A stretch of 36,613 nt of DNA, taken from positions 1 to 36,613 of the IMG/VR virus record IMGVR_UViG_3300034418_000974; one strand, 5' to 3'. The position numbers and the translations under genes were made by a program. Source of the stretch: a virus. Positions 22,712 to 28,595 of the stretch are shown here, piece by piece (the stretch's first letter is position 1; the number at the start of each line of letters is the position of its first letter). Under the pieces are notes generated by a model. That model did no database searches and was not told where the DNA came from. It worked only from the letters and a program-made list of their open reading frames with translations.

Positions 22712-22915
22712 ATGAGTAAATTAGAACTTAATATTAACAAAACACAAAGAGAATTAAATGAATTACAAATATTAGTAAATGCTTGGAATATGTGTGAATA
22801 TAGCAATGCTTTGCATAAACATATGGAAATTGGAGATCAAGTAGCTTTACATAAGATAATAAATACGCTAGAAGAAAGGTTAAAAGATATACAAGAAAAG
22901 GTAGATGCAATATGA
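22712..22915 (+). CDS. 67-aa coiled-coil protein
   Basis: MSKLELNINKTQRELNELQI, then 'NMCEYSNALHKHMEIGDQVA' and 'LEERLKDIQEKVDAI'. Two heptad-like helices around a polar linker. AGGAGG precedes the ATG by 5 nt. It overlaps the next gene by four bases (ATGA). Not recognised. Confidence 0.72.
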   Translation: MSKLELNINKTQRELNELQILVNAWNMCEYSNALHKHMEIGDQVALHKIINTLEERLKDIQEKVDAI

Positions 22916-23094
22916 AAGAAAAACTATTACAAGCTAACATTAATAAACTTTTGTCTGAAAAACACGAGTATAAAAAAACAATAGATAATTTATATCGTGA
23001 AATTGAAGAATTAAAAAATCATAATTTATTATTAGAACAAAAGTTGAACAAGAGTAAAAAGAAAGATAATAAGGATGGACAGCAAAATAACTAG
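22912..23094 (+). CDS. 60-aa coiled-coil protein
   Basis: MKEKLLQANINKLLSEKHEY, then 'IDNLYREIEELKNHNLLLEQ' and a Lys-rich end. A canonical Leu/Ile heptad pattern spans residues ~5-48; the tail is basic and low-complexity. ATGA overlap with the previous coiled-coil gene suggests the two products pair. No function assigned. Confidence 0.7.
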   Translation: MKEKLLQANINKLLSEKHEYKKTIDNLYREIEELKNHNLLLEQKLNKSKKKDNKDGQQNN

Positions 23095-23338
23095 GTTAAG
23101 ACATAGATATCAAGGATTATCTAGAGTAGCTGCAGCTATAAATGATTTATACATATATGGTATATATCCAGGAAATTTTCCAATATTAACTGCAGAATTA
23201 GAAAAAGCAAAAGATATTGTTAAAGAAGCAATAACTGAAACTAAAAAAGATATAGCTGAAATAGAAGGATTTGAACCTACAGATCCAGAACCAACTGATC
23301 CATTAAAGAAAAATTTAATAGATAATTATAGTGTTTAA
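23075..23338 (+). CDS. 87-aa early protein
   Basis: MDSKITRLRHRYQGLSRVAA, then 'INDLYIYGIYPGNFPILTAE' and 'LEKAKDIVKEAITETKKDIA', with a Pro/Asp/Thr-rich tail. It starts inside the coiled-coil gene. Its TAA and the TAA of the opposing gene at 23335 share the palindrome GTTTAAAC, so the two transcripts meet tail-to-tail with no spacer. Not recognised. Confidence 0.7.
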   Translation: MDSKITRLRHRYQGLSRVAAAINDLYIYGIYPGNFPILTAELEKAKDIVKEAITETKKDIAEIEGFEPTDPEPTDPLKKNLIDNYSV

Positions 23339-23610
23339 ACTATCCAAGTTTTTGGAATACAAATAACTTCACCAAACTCAATTGATTGAGATTCTTCATC
23401 AATAGAGTATGTACCAAATAATTTAATAAATTTATTATTTTCTTCATAAACCCAAGCATTAGTATGACATAATGCTGGTTCATGCTTATTCATTTCATCT
23501 AATGTTAACCAACCAGAATCAGAATTAGCATCATACCAAGATATAGATATCTTTTTATAAGGAAAATCAACTTTAGATTTTATTTTTTTAGTGGATCGTT
23601 TCTTTGCCAT
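23335..23610 (-). CDS. 91-aa protein of the minus-strand island
   Basis: A basic start 'MAKKRSTKKIKSKVDFPYKK', then 'ISISWYDANSDSGWLTLDEM' and 'HTNAWVYEENNKFIKLFGTY', ending 'VICIPKTWIV'. The beta pattern 'I.W.DA.S..GW..L.E.....P......G.V..E....I.L' resembles a small phage family of unknown role, sometimes encoded near replication genes. It overlaps the upstream island gene by 23 bases. Confidence 0.7.
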   Translation of the reverse strand: MAKKRSTKKIKSKVDFPYKKISISWYDANSDSGWLTLDEMNKHEPALCHTNAWVYEENNKFIKLFGTYSIDEESQSIEFGEVICIPKTWIV

Positions 23611-23845
23611 AAGAAGTTAGAAAATCTATAGGTTCTTCAAATAAACTTTGACAAGAATAGTTTTCTTCTTCACAAACCATGGAAAGATATGTCGAATAAA
23701 TCATTGCTAAAGACATGGCAGCAATTATTCTTTCAGGAAGATCTGGATGTTGTTCAGTAAGATATTCTGATATAGATTTAGGATTAACTTTATCTATAAA
23801 GTTTTCAGATCTATTTTTACCTGTGAATTTGTAGATTTTAGCCAT
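23588..23845 (-). CDS. 85-aa protein of the minus-strand island
   Basis: 'MAKIYKFTGKNRSENFIDKV' then 'ISEYLTEQHPDLPERIIAAM' and 'SLAMIYSTYLSMVCEEENYS'. The centre is helical and mildly hydrophobic, with two Cys late. Not recognised. It sits between an HNH nuclease gene and the 91-aa gene, all leftward from the divergent region at 24242-24394. Confidence 0.65.
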   Translation of the reverse strand: MAKIYKFTGKNRSENFIDKVNPKSISEYLTEQHPDLPERIIAAMSLAMIYSTYLSMVCEEENYSCQSLFEEPIDFLTSYGKETIH

Positions 23846-23866
23846 AATTAAAAGAATTAAACTATT

Positions 23867-24241
23867 CTATTTGACTGAAGTTAAGAAATCAATATTAGCT
23901 TTAATTAAAGGTGTAACCTTTTTATACATATTTTCCCACAAATATTGATCATATTCTAATTTATTTTGATTATAAGTAATATATAACAATTCAGAATAAA
24001 ATTTAGGATTTATACCTAATTTTTGCCAAAACTTACGTTCACCTGTCATATGTAATAAATGATGATGTGGATAACATAAGGGTATAGTGTAATTATCAGA
24101 TACCTTTTGACCAAAACCTCTATGTTCAGCAATTGTAATATGGTGTGCTTGGCAAGGTTCTGTCATGCATAATAAACAAGGTTTATTAGCAACCCACATC
24201 AAATACTTTTTACTTCTAAATTTTTTTTGTTTAGGGATCAT
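23867..24241 (-). CDS. HNH-type nuclease (DUF968/Ref-like)
   Basis: 124 residues with a zinc-ribbon HNH layout: 'KPCLLCMTEPCQAHHITIAE' (C22, C25, C30, H33, H34), then 'DNYTIPLCYPHHHLLHMTGE' (C56, H59-H61, H64), then 'KFWQKLGINP'. The 'C..C....C.AHHI....G...K.SD...IPLC..HH...H..GE..FW' pattern is that of DUF968/Ref-type phage HNH proteins, linked to recombination or Holliday-junction/single-strand processing. It may alternatively be a homing-type endonuclease, but no intron or split gene is nearby. It is the first gene of the leftward island. Confidence 0.82.
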   Translation of the reverse strand: MIPKQKKFRSKKYLMWVANKPCLLCMTEPCQAHHITIAEHRGFGQKVSDNYTIPLCYPHHHLLHMTGERKFWQKLGINPKFYSELLYITYNQNKLEYDQYLWENMYKKVTPLIKANIDFLTSVK

Positions 24242-24288
24242 ATTACATTAATACGTATTTTAAAAAAAAAGTCTAGAAAAGAATAGTA

Positions 24289-24358
24289 TTATATTAACTA
24301 GCTTGTGTAGTTAATATAACACAAAAAGATTGCTAATTAACATTAAATAGTTAATGTT
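24289..24358. promoter_or_regulatory. Tandem dyads in a divergent intergenic region
   Basis: Between the leftward HNH gene and the rightward nuclease gene lie TTATATTAACTA-7-TAGTTAATATAA (24289-24319, perfect 12-bp arms) and AACATTAA-ATAG-TTAATGTT (24339-24358, perfect 8-bp arms). TAGTTAAT recurs at 24308 and 24348 and its complement ATTAACTA at 24293. Placed to control both directions, these look like operators, and the RNA would also fold. The rest of 24242-24394 is AT-rich with no gene. Confidence 0.6.
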
Positions 24359-24394
24359 TATTTAAGTGATTTGTTTTAAAAATAAAGGAGATAT

Positions 24395-25189
24395 ATGAGT
24401 ATATTACGAGAAGATTATAGGCATAGTGCTAGTAGAGGCAATGCTTTTATAGATAGTCCAGCATATTGGATTATAACAGAATTATATGATTATAATGAAC
24501 CAGCAAACCCAAGAATGATTATGGGTTTAGCTGCAGAAGAAGCTGCACAAGAAGGATTAAAAGCAGAAACTACAGAAGATCTAATTAAATCTGATGCTGA
24601 ATCTGCATTTAGAAGATTGTATGCAGAAGCACATAATACTAAAACAAATGCAGAAGAAATAGAATGTGAAGAATTACATTGGTGTCAAGAAATTGCTGTA
24701 CGATTTACTAATTCATTAAAAGAATTTGGTAAAGTTGTTTCATATCAAAATGAAAAAATAATTAATATAAATACATTAAAATATCCTATTAAGTGTATTA
24801 CAGACTTTGAGTTTGAAGATGTAATTATAGATACTAAAGCAACAGCTTATCTTAAAAGATTAAAATCTGGTAAATTAGATGCTAATTGGTATCCAAAAGA
24901 TAGTGATGTAAGACAACAGTATTTATATAAAAAGATGTATAACAAACCAACTATGTTATTGTATACGTCTGCAAAAGACCAAGAAGCCATAGATATGGTA
25001 GATAGAATTCCAAGTATAGATTTGGTGCAAGTATTTCATTCCATAGAACATATTTGCTCTATAGCTAAATCTAAAGAAGATGTTGTTAAAATGTTTCCAT
25101 TAACAATGGATAACTTCCGTTGGGGAAAAGGAATGACATCAGCTAAAGAATTTGCTATGAATATTTGGAATAAAGCATGGAAAATATAA
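24395..25189 (+). CDS. PD-(D/E)XK nuclease (exonuclease-like)
   Basis: 264 residues. RecB/lambda-exonuclease-type motifs in order: 'RMIMGLAAEEAAQEGL' (motif with E48), 'YPIKCITDFEFEDVIIDTKA' (D137, D146, K148 as catalytic D...D-x-K), then 'DVRQQYLYKKMYNKPTMLLY' with the Q-x-x-x-Y motif (Q175, Y179). The family resects or trims DNA ends for single-strand annealing recombination. The neighbouring SSB-like gene supports a recombination module. AAAGGAGA lies before the ATG. No annealase (RecT/Erf) was seen. Confidence 0.87.
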   Translation: MSILREDYRHSASRGNAFIDSPAYWIITELYDYNEPANPRMIMGLAAEEAAQEGLKAETTEDLIKSDAESAFRRLYAEAHNTKTNAEEIECEELHWCQEIAVRFTNSLKEFGKVVSYQNEKIININTLKYPIKCITDFEFEDVIIDTKATAYLKRLKSGKLDANWYPKDSDVRQQYLYKKMYNKPTMLLYTSAKDQEAIDMVDRIPSIDLVQVFHSIEHICSIAKSKEDVVKMFPLTMDNFRWGKGMTSAKEFAMNIWNKAWKI

Positions 25190-25224
25190 AACGTATAATA
25201 AACAAAATAAACAAAAGGAGAACA

Positions 25225-25713
25225 ATGAGTGAAAATGTTGAGTCGTATGAAGCTACGATACAGGGGTTAAAAGACATTCATGATGATGAGAATCCAGTCA
25301 AGTATTGGTTATCTGTCAAATTGGATGACCAAACAGATAGAAAATTATTTGTACCTCAGAATTGTAGACAAATGAACAAAGGTGATAGGGTAAAAGTAAC
25401 TGGCTATAAAATTAAAAAAGCTGGTTCTAATAATCAATCATGTATAAAGATTGAGCCATTAGATTGGAGTGAAGCTAAAGAAAGCAAACCACAATCTATA
25501 ACATCATCTACAACTGCAGTAAAAGTTTCTAGTGTTCAGAATCCAACTGATCAGTGGAAAGAAAAATACAGATTAACTATGTCTAATTTGTTATCTTCAG
25601 TATTGCCACATAAAGAAGCTAGTGAATACGACAATGTGTTTGTAGAAGTAGATAAACTTTCTAGAAAAATTTTATCTGCTGAATTGGGAACTTCAGAAGA
25701 AGTACCATTTTAA
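25225..25713 (+). CDS. SSB-like OB-fold protein
   Basis: 162 residues from the ATG at 25225 (AAAAGGAGAACA before it); a longer in-frame start at 25177 overlaps the nuclease gene. The first ~90 residues are OB-like ('YEATIQGLKDIHDDENPVKY', 'WLSVKLDDQTDRKLFVPQNC', 'KGDRVKVTGYKIKKAG'). A disordered Ser/Thr linker and a helical part follow, ending 'LGTSEEVPF'. The acidic tip ending Pro-Phe mirrors the C-terminal tip of bacterial SSB (DDDIPF), which recruits partner proteins. Single-strand binding and recruitment of host replication/repair enzymes are inferred. Confidence 0.75.
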   Translation: MSENVESYEATIQGLKDIHDDENPVKYWLSVKLDDQTDRKLFVPQNCRQMNKGDRVKVTGYKIKKAGSNNQSCIKIEPLDWSEAKESKPQSITSSTTAVKVSSVQNPTDQWKEKYRLTMSNLLSSVLPHKEASEYDNVFVEVDKLSRKILSAELGTSEEVPF

Positions 25714-25723
25714 ATTAAACTTA

Positions 25724-25754
25724 CGTACCTCTTAGATCCCCTCTAGGAGGTACG
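25724..25754 (+). other. 13-bp RNA hairpin, loop TCCCC
   Basis: CGTACCTCTTAGA pairs with TCTAGGAGGTACG over a TCCCC loop: 13 consecutive pairs with a single G-U. It is the strongest of the early hairpins, lies 10 nt past the SSB stop, and ends 17 nt before the ATG at 25772. No T-tract follows. The stem contains AGGAGG, so this Shine-Dalgarno-like sequence is sequestered. Confidence 0.82.
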
Positions 25755-25771
25755 CCAATAATGAGGAAAGA

Positions 25772-26017
25772 ATGTTATTAAAAACTGTTAAAAAATTATG
25801 GCAAGGCAAATATGCATCTATTAGAGATTATGAACATAGAGCAGCAATTAAAGAAGGTGGTATTGAATTAAGGTATAATGATGATGTCATGACTATGACA
25901 GCAACAGAATTATTAAAATACAAACCTGGTAATAAAGAGTTTGCTTCTAAGTTTGGCAAACCATATAAATTAGTAGATTTGCCATTTGTACCAAGAGAGG
26001 AATCATTTGATGAATAA
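25772..26017 (+). CDS. 81-aa early protein
   Basis: MLLKTVKKLWQGKYASIRDY, then 'RAAIKEGGIELRYNDDVMTM' and 'KYKPGNKEFASKFGKPYKLV'. Compact alpha/beta, ends acidic. GAGGAAAGA precedes the ATG. Not recognised; similar short 'W.GKYASIRDY' proteins occur in marine phages near nuclease/SSB genes, as far as I recall. Confidence 0.7.
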   Translation: MLLKTVKKLWQGKYASIRDYEHRAAIKEGGIELRYNDDVMTMTATELLKYKPGNKEFASKFGKPYKLVDLPFVPREESFDE

Positions 26018-26177
26018 TTATAATTGTATATTAACTTGGAATACGCATTGTAACAAAGAAGAAATTGAAGCAATGAAAAAAGAATTGTATAAATGTATTG
26101 AACTTAAATTTTGGAATGTTACTAAATTAGAATTAAACTATAGAAAGGATAATAATGATAACGGAAAAAAGACTTGA
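26010..26177 (+). CDS. 55-aa protein
   Basis: MNNYNCILTWNTHCNKEEIE, then 'AMKKELYKCIELKFWNVTKL' and a charged tail. Three Cys and one His occur, without an obvious zinc-finger spacing. The start overlaps the previous gene by 8 bases, with AGAGAGGAA upstream. Not recognised. Confidence 0.6.
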   Translation: MNNYNCILTWNTHCNKEEIEAMKKELYKCIELKFWNVTKLELNYRKDNNDNGKKT

Positions 26178-26481
26178 AGAAGCTTTAAAGTTTATATCAG
26201 AAACTGATGAAGAACATGCTAAATTGTCTTCAGGATTAGAGTATTTAAAAGATAAATCTAAAAGAGATAAAGCTTTAAATATTATAAATAATGATACTGA
26301 TAATTCAATATCATTAAAAGAACAAAGATTTTATGCTTCTGATGTATATAAACAACATATAGAAGAGAAAGCTGCTTTAGCTGAAAAAGTAGGTGCAATG
26401 GAAAATAAAAGAGCTAAAGAACAATTAATTATAGATGTATGGAGAACTTTAGAAGCTAGTCGTAGAAATAATAAAATATGA
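26155..26481 (+). CDS. 108-aa helical protein
   Basis: MITEKRLEEALKFISETDEE, then 'AKLSSGLEYLKDKSKRDKAL' and 'GAMENKRAKEQLIIDVWRTL'. All-helical and highly charged, with 'LEASRRNNKI' at the end. The pattern resembles a conserved marine-phage protein of unknown role located downstream of nuclease/SSB genes (recollection, not proven). It overlaps both neighbours. Confidence 0.7.
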   Translation: MITEKRLEEALKFISETDEEHAKLSSGLEYLKDKSKRDKALNIINNDTDNSISLKEQRFYASDVYKQHIEEKAALAEKVGAMENKRAKEQLIIDVWRTLEASRRNNKI

Positions 26482-26669
26482 TCTATCTATTTAAACATTA
26501 TACAACTATGATGGGAACTATAGAAATAGATGCAAAAAACGAAAAAGAAGCGATGGAAAAATTTAACAAATTAAAAACATCAGATTTAAAGTGGCGTTCT
26601 GATGCAAGTGGCAAATATAGAACAACTTATGAAGTCATTTGTAAAGACACTATTAAACCCATCGAATAA
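26478..26669 (+). CDS. 63-aa protein
   Basis: 'MIYLFKHYTTMMGTIEIDAK' then 'NEKEAMEKFNKLKTSDLKWR' and 'KYRTTYEVICKDTIKPIE'. Beta-alpha-beta pattern, compact; resembles small 'DUF-type' phage proteins with 'A.s.eeA...a'. Starts at an ATGA overlap (26478-26481). Not recognised. Confidence 0.62.
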   Translation: MIYLFKHYTTMMGTIEIDAKNEKEAMEKFNKLKTSDLKWRSDASGKYRTTYEVICKDTIKPIE

Positions 26670-26976
26670 AATAAATAAAGAAAAAAGACTTTTCTGTGCA
26701 ATTATTATTCAAGCTATTGAAGATGCTTCATATAAAGGTTTGGATAAAAGACATTTAAAATACAAACATGAAGCTATAGAATGGTTAACTACCATGTCTG
26801 AAGACTTTTGTTATATAACAGAAATAGCAGGATATAATCCAGAATATATAAAAGATAAAATAAAAAACTTAATGTTCATTGGTTATTATCAATTTACACA
26901 AGAGCAGTATGACGTATTATTTTATACTGGAAATAATAAACGAATAGTTGTAAAACTAAATAATGACAAATCCTAA
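26629..26976 (+). CDS. 115-aa helical protein ('WL...SEDFCYITEIAGYNP')
   Basis: The start was set at 26629 (MKSFVKTLLNPSNKI); an in-frame ATG at 26602 adds 9 residues, and neither has a clear ribosome site. 'LFCAIIIQAIEDASYKG' then 'EAIEWLTTMSEDFCYITEIA' then 'GYNPEYIKDKIKNL' match a common phage pattern ('A..D....... A..WL...DF...C.lAG..p..v') of unknown role, possibly nucleic-acid binding. It overlaps the DUF3310 gene by 14 bases. Confidence 0.7.
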   Translation: MKSFVKTLLNPSNKINKEKRLFCAIIIQAIEDASYKGLDKRHLKYKHEAIEWLTTMSEDFCYITEIAGYNPEYIKDKIKNLMFIGYYQFTQEQYDVLFYTGNNKRIVVKLNNDKS

Positions 26977-27187
26977 ATTTTTTAATGTAACAACTGATAA
27001 ACAAATTGGCGGATCTCATTATAAAGATATGGTTATACAACCAGCAACATTTATAAATAGTAATAAACTTCTATTTGCAGAAGGTAATGCTATTAAATAT
27101 ATATGTCGCCATAAAAATAAAAATGGCAAAGAAGATATATTAAAAGCTATACATTATTTAGAGATGATATTAGAGAGGGATTATTAA
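26963..27187 (+). CDS. DUF3310 protein
   Basis: 74 residues with the complete family signature: 'DKQIGGSHYKDMVIQPATFI' then 'FAEGNAIKYICRHKNKNGKE' then 'DILKAIHYLEMIL'. DUF3310 proteins are frequent in phages and are sometimes annotated as nucleotide kinases; the biochemical role is unproven. Last gene of the rightward operon. Confidence 0.9.
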   Translation: MTNPKFFNVTTDKQIGGSHYKDMVIQPATFINSNKLLFAEGNAIKYICRHKNKNGKEDILKAIHYLEMILERDY

Positions 27188-27314
27188 ATGTTTTACAATA
27201 ACAATCCCAACATAGTCTTTTACGATTTGCTAATACAATAAAAGTTGTATTATTAAATATATTTTTCCAACAGTCATTACACTTGCCAATTAGTAATATA
27301 CTATTTTTTTTCAT
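27147..27314 (-). CDS. Possible 55-aa zinc-ribbon-like protein
   Basis: MKKNSILLIGKCNDCWKNIF, a hydrophobic middle, then 'NRKRLCWDCYCKTFNNPSLI'. The C-x2-C ... C-x2-C-x-C layout suggests a zinc ribbon. Against it, there is no ribosome site and it overlaps the last 41 bases of DUF3310 on the other strand. A GTG at 27353 is an alternative in-frame start. The remaining intergenic bases to 27377 show nothing else. Confidence 0.4.
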   Translation of the reverse strand: MKKNSILLIGKCNDCWKNIFNNTTFIVLANRKRLCWDCYCKTFNNPSLISSLNNV

Positions 27315-27377
27315 TAATGCATTTACATTGTTTAAGTAAACAACAAAATCCACAATAAAGTTTATATATACAGTTCA

Positions 27378-27500
27378 TTAAAAAAAGTGATGTGAGAATA
27401 AATACCACATAATTAAATAGATAATAAAAAATTGTAAGGGTGTGATCCCTTTATTTTTTGGTTTATTTCTAATTCCAAAAGGATCATCACCAAAAGTCAT
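27378..27500 (-). CDS. 40-aa membrane peptide coupled to the holin
   Basis: MTFGDDPFGIRNKPKNKGIT, then 'PLQFFIIYLIMWYLFSHHFF' and stop. The ATG overlaps the holin TGA (ATGA). Residues ~22-37 are a strongly hydrophobic, aromatic-rich membrane helix. This tight coupling to a holin gene suggests an accessory lysis peptide (antiholin- or spanin-like), though no lipobox is present. A hairpin with flanking T-runs lies inside its coding sequence. Confidence 0.65.
   Translation of the reverse strand: MTFGDDPFGIRNKPKNKGITPLQFFIIYLIMWYLFSHHFF
27436..27459 (+). terminator. Intrinsic terminator for the early operon
   Basis: AAGGG-TGTGAT-CCCTT followed by TATTTTTT is a short but standard rho-independent terminator for rightward transcripts. 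On the minus strand the same stem is followed by ACAATTTTTT, so it may work both ways. It is at the convergence of the early operon and the lysis/virion operon, inside the coding sequence of the 40-aa peptide. Confidence 0.65.
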
Positions 27501-27910
27501 TTATTAACTAATGTCCTTGCAATAGATTCACCAGATCTGCCAATGACATATCCACCAAGTCCAATTTGTAATAAAGTCCAAACATCTCCAGGCAACTCAA
27601 ATGTAATAATAGTTCCTGTAAATAGTTTTAATACAGGCCCTAGTATGTAATTCCAAATAAGAATAAATATTAATACATACATTAAAGTAGGTCGCCATCC
27701 AGCAACAAACCAATTAGACTTAGCTTCTGCTTCTACTATAGATGCGGCAGCTTTAAGTTCTTCAGTTCCCGATTGTAGTAATTGTGTATTTAATTGTGCT
27801 TTTAATTTTTCAGCCTGATCTTTATCTAAAATAGCTTTATCAACTGTATTAAATAGTATTTTGGCTAAAGGTGCAATTATATTTAAAGCAGGTAACATTA
27901 ACAATTCCAC
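27497..27910 (-). CDS. Holin (3-TM, GTA/phage type)
   Basis: 137 residues. The N-terminal hydrophobic segment is at ~4-22, then an amphipathic helix rich in Gln/Leu ('DQAEKLKAQLNTQLLQSGTE') and the family hallmark 'AEAKSNWFVAGWRPTLMYVL' (~61-80). Membrane helices lie at ~75-98 and ~110-127, with a short basic tail. The 'EA.S..WF.AGWRP' motif defines the 3-TM holin family (pfam11351 type). It would permeabilise the inner membrane and release the endolysin encoded just upstream (28173-28595). Confidence 0.88.
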   Translation of the reverse strand: MELLMLPALNIIAPLAKILFNTVDKAILDKDQAEKLKAQLNTQLLQSGTEELKAAASIVEAEAKSNWFVAGWRPTLMYVLIFILIWNYILGPVLKLFTGTIITFELPGDVWTLLQIGLGGYVIGRSGESIARTLVNK

Positions 27911-28179
27911 TTTCTTAAAGATTTATTAATTCTTGAATTAGGATCTCTAGCTGTTTTGGCAGAAGTTAATCTGCGTTTCATACCAGACATTCTAGCGCAA
28001 AATGATTTTCTACGTTTTGCTGCTTTAGATCCAGGTTTAAGTTTAGATGGCTTGGTAGTTACTGCCATGCTTAATTTAGATCCTGGGTTTTGTCTTCTAT
28101 ATGAAGCAATACCTTTACGATTTAAACCACCTTTAGGATCTTTACCTTCTTTGCGTTGCCATGCTGCTGTTTTTACCAT
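27898..28179 (-). CDS. DUF6321 basic protein
   Basis: 93 residues: 'TAAWQRKEGKDPKGGLNRKG', 'IASYRRQNPGSKLSMAVTTK', 'KPGSKAAKRRKSFCARMSGM' and 'TARDPNSRINKSLRKWNC'. This is a near-perfect match to the conserved DUF6321 family, very common in marine podoviruses. Strongly basic with Cys, so nucleic acid contact is plausible; the role is unknown. Overlaps the holin gene by 13 bases and the endolysin by 7. Confidence 0.92.
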   Translation of the reverse strand: MVKTAAWQRKEGKDPKGGLNRKGIASYRRQNPGSKLSMAVTTKPSKLKPGSKAAKRRKSFCARMSGMKRRLTSAKTARDPNSRINKSLRKWNC

Positions 28180-28595
28180 GCGAGTTTCATTCCTTCTATA
28201 ATTGTTTCTTCATCATATGGCATTGTGCCATTTTCCATTACAATAATTGCTTTAACTACAGGTAAATAATCATCTATAGTAAATTTAATTTCTTGTAACA
28301 TTCCATAACCTGTTTCATTTACTAAATAGTTTTTATATGCTTCAGTATTATTTTCAGATGAAGGAGCATATCTTTCAACAATAGACCAAATGTTAGTTAA
28401 TCCATGTTGAAATCTGTAGGTTAATAGAATTTTCATTAAAGCTCTAATACCATATTTGGCATCAGTAAATTGAAAAAAGGTTTCGTCATTTTGTTCTTCA
28501 GACAAACCTAACCAACGAACATTATTTTTTTTAATGTTTCCTGGGTTATTATTTCTAACTCCTCTAGGAGTAAATTTTTCCGCACCATCTGCCAT
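28173..28595 (-). CDS. Endolysin / lysozyme-like protein
   Basis: 140 residues: 'FTPRGVRNNNPGNIKKNNVR', 'WLGLSEEQNDETFFQFTDAK', 'YGIRALMKILLTYRFQHGLT' and 'IVERYAPSSENNTEAYKNYL'. This is the well-known phage family with 'RG.RNNNPGNI...W.G....... F..F....G.RA....L..Y....G..T...I..R.AP..EN.T..Y', often annotated structural protein P5 or lytic transglycosylase/endolysin. No signal peptide is visible, so export would need the holin. The location beside the holin favours lysis over virion function. Confidence 0.82.
   Translation of the reverse strand: MADGAEKFTPRGVRNNNPGNIKKNNVRWLGLSEEQNDETFFQFTDAKYGIRALMKILLTYRFQHGLTNIWSIVERYAPSSENNTEAYKNYLVNETGYGMLQEIKFTIDDYLPVVKAIIVMENGTMPYDEETIIEGMKLAW

Noticed and set aside
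23867-24241. HNH gene as a homing endonuclease inside an intron
   Set aside because: No split gene or intron boundaries surround it; the residue pattern fits DUF968/Ref-like phage proteins better.
25828-26073. Minus-strand 81-codon frame
   Set aside because: Antisense to a coupled plus-strand gene pair, with no ribosome site or recognisable pattern.
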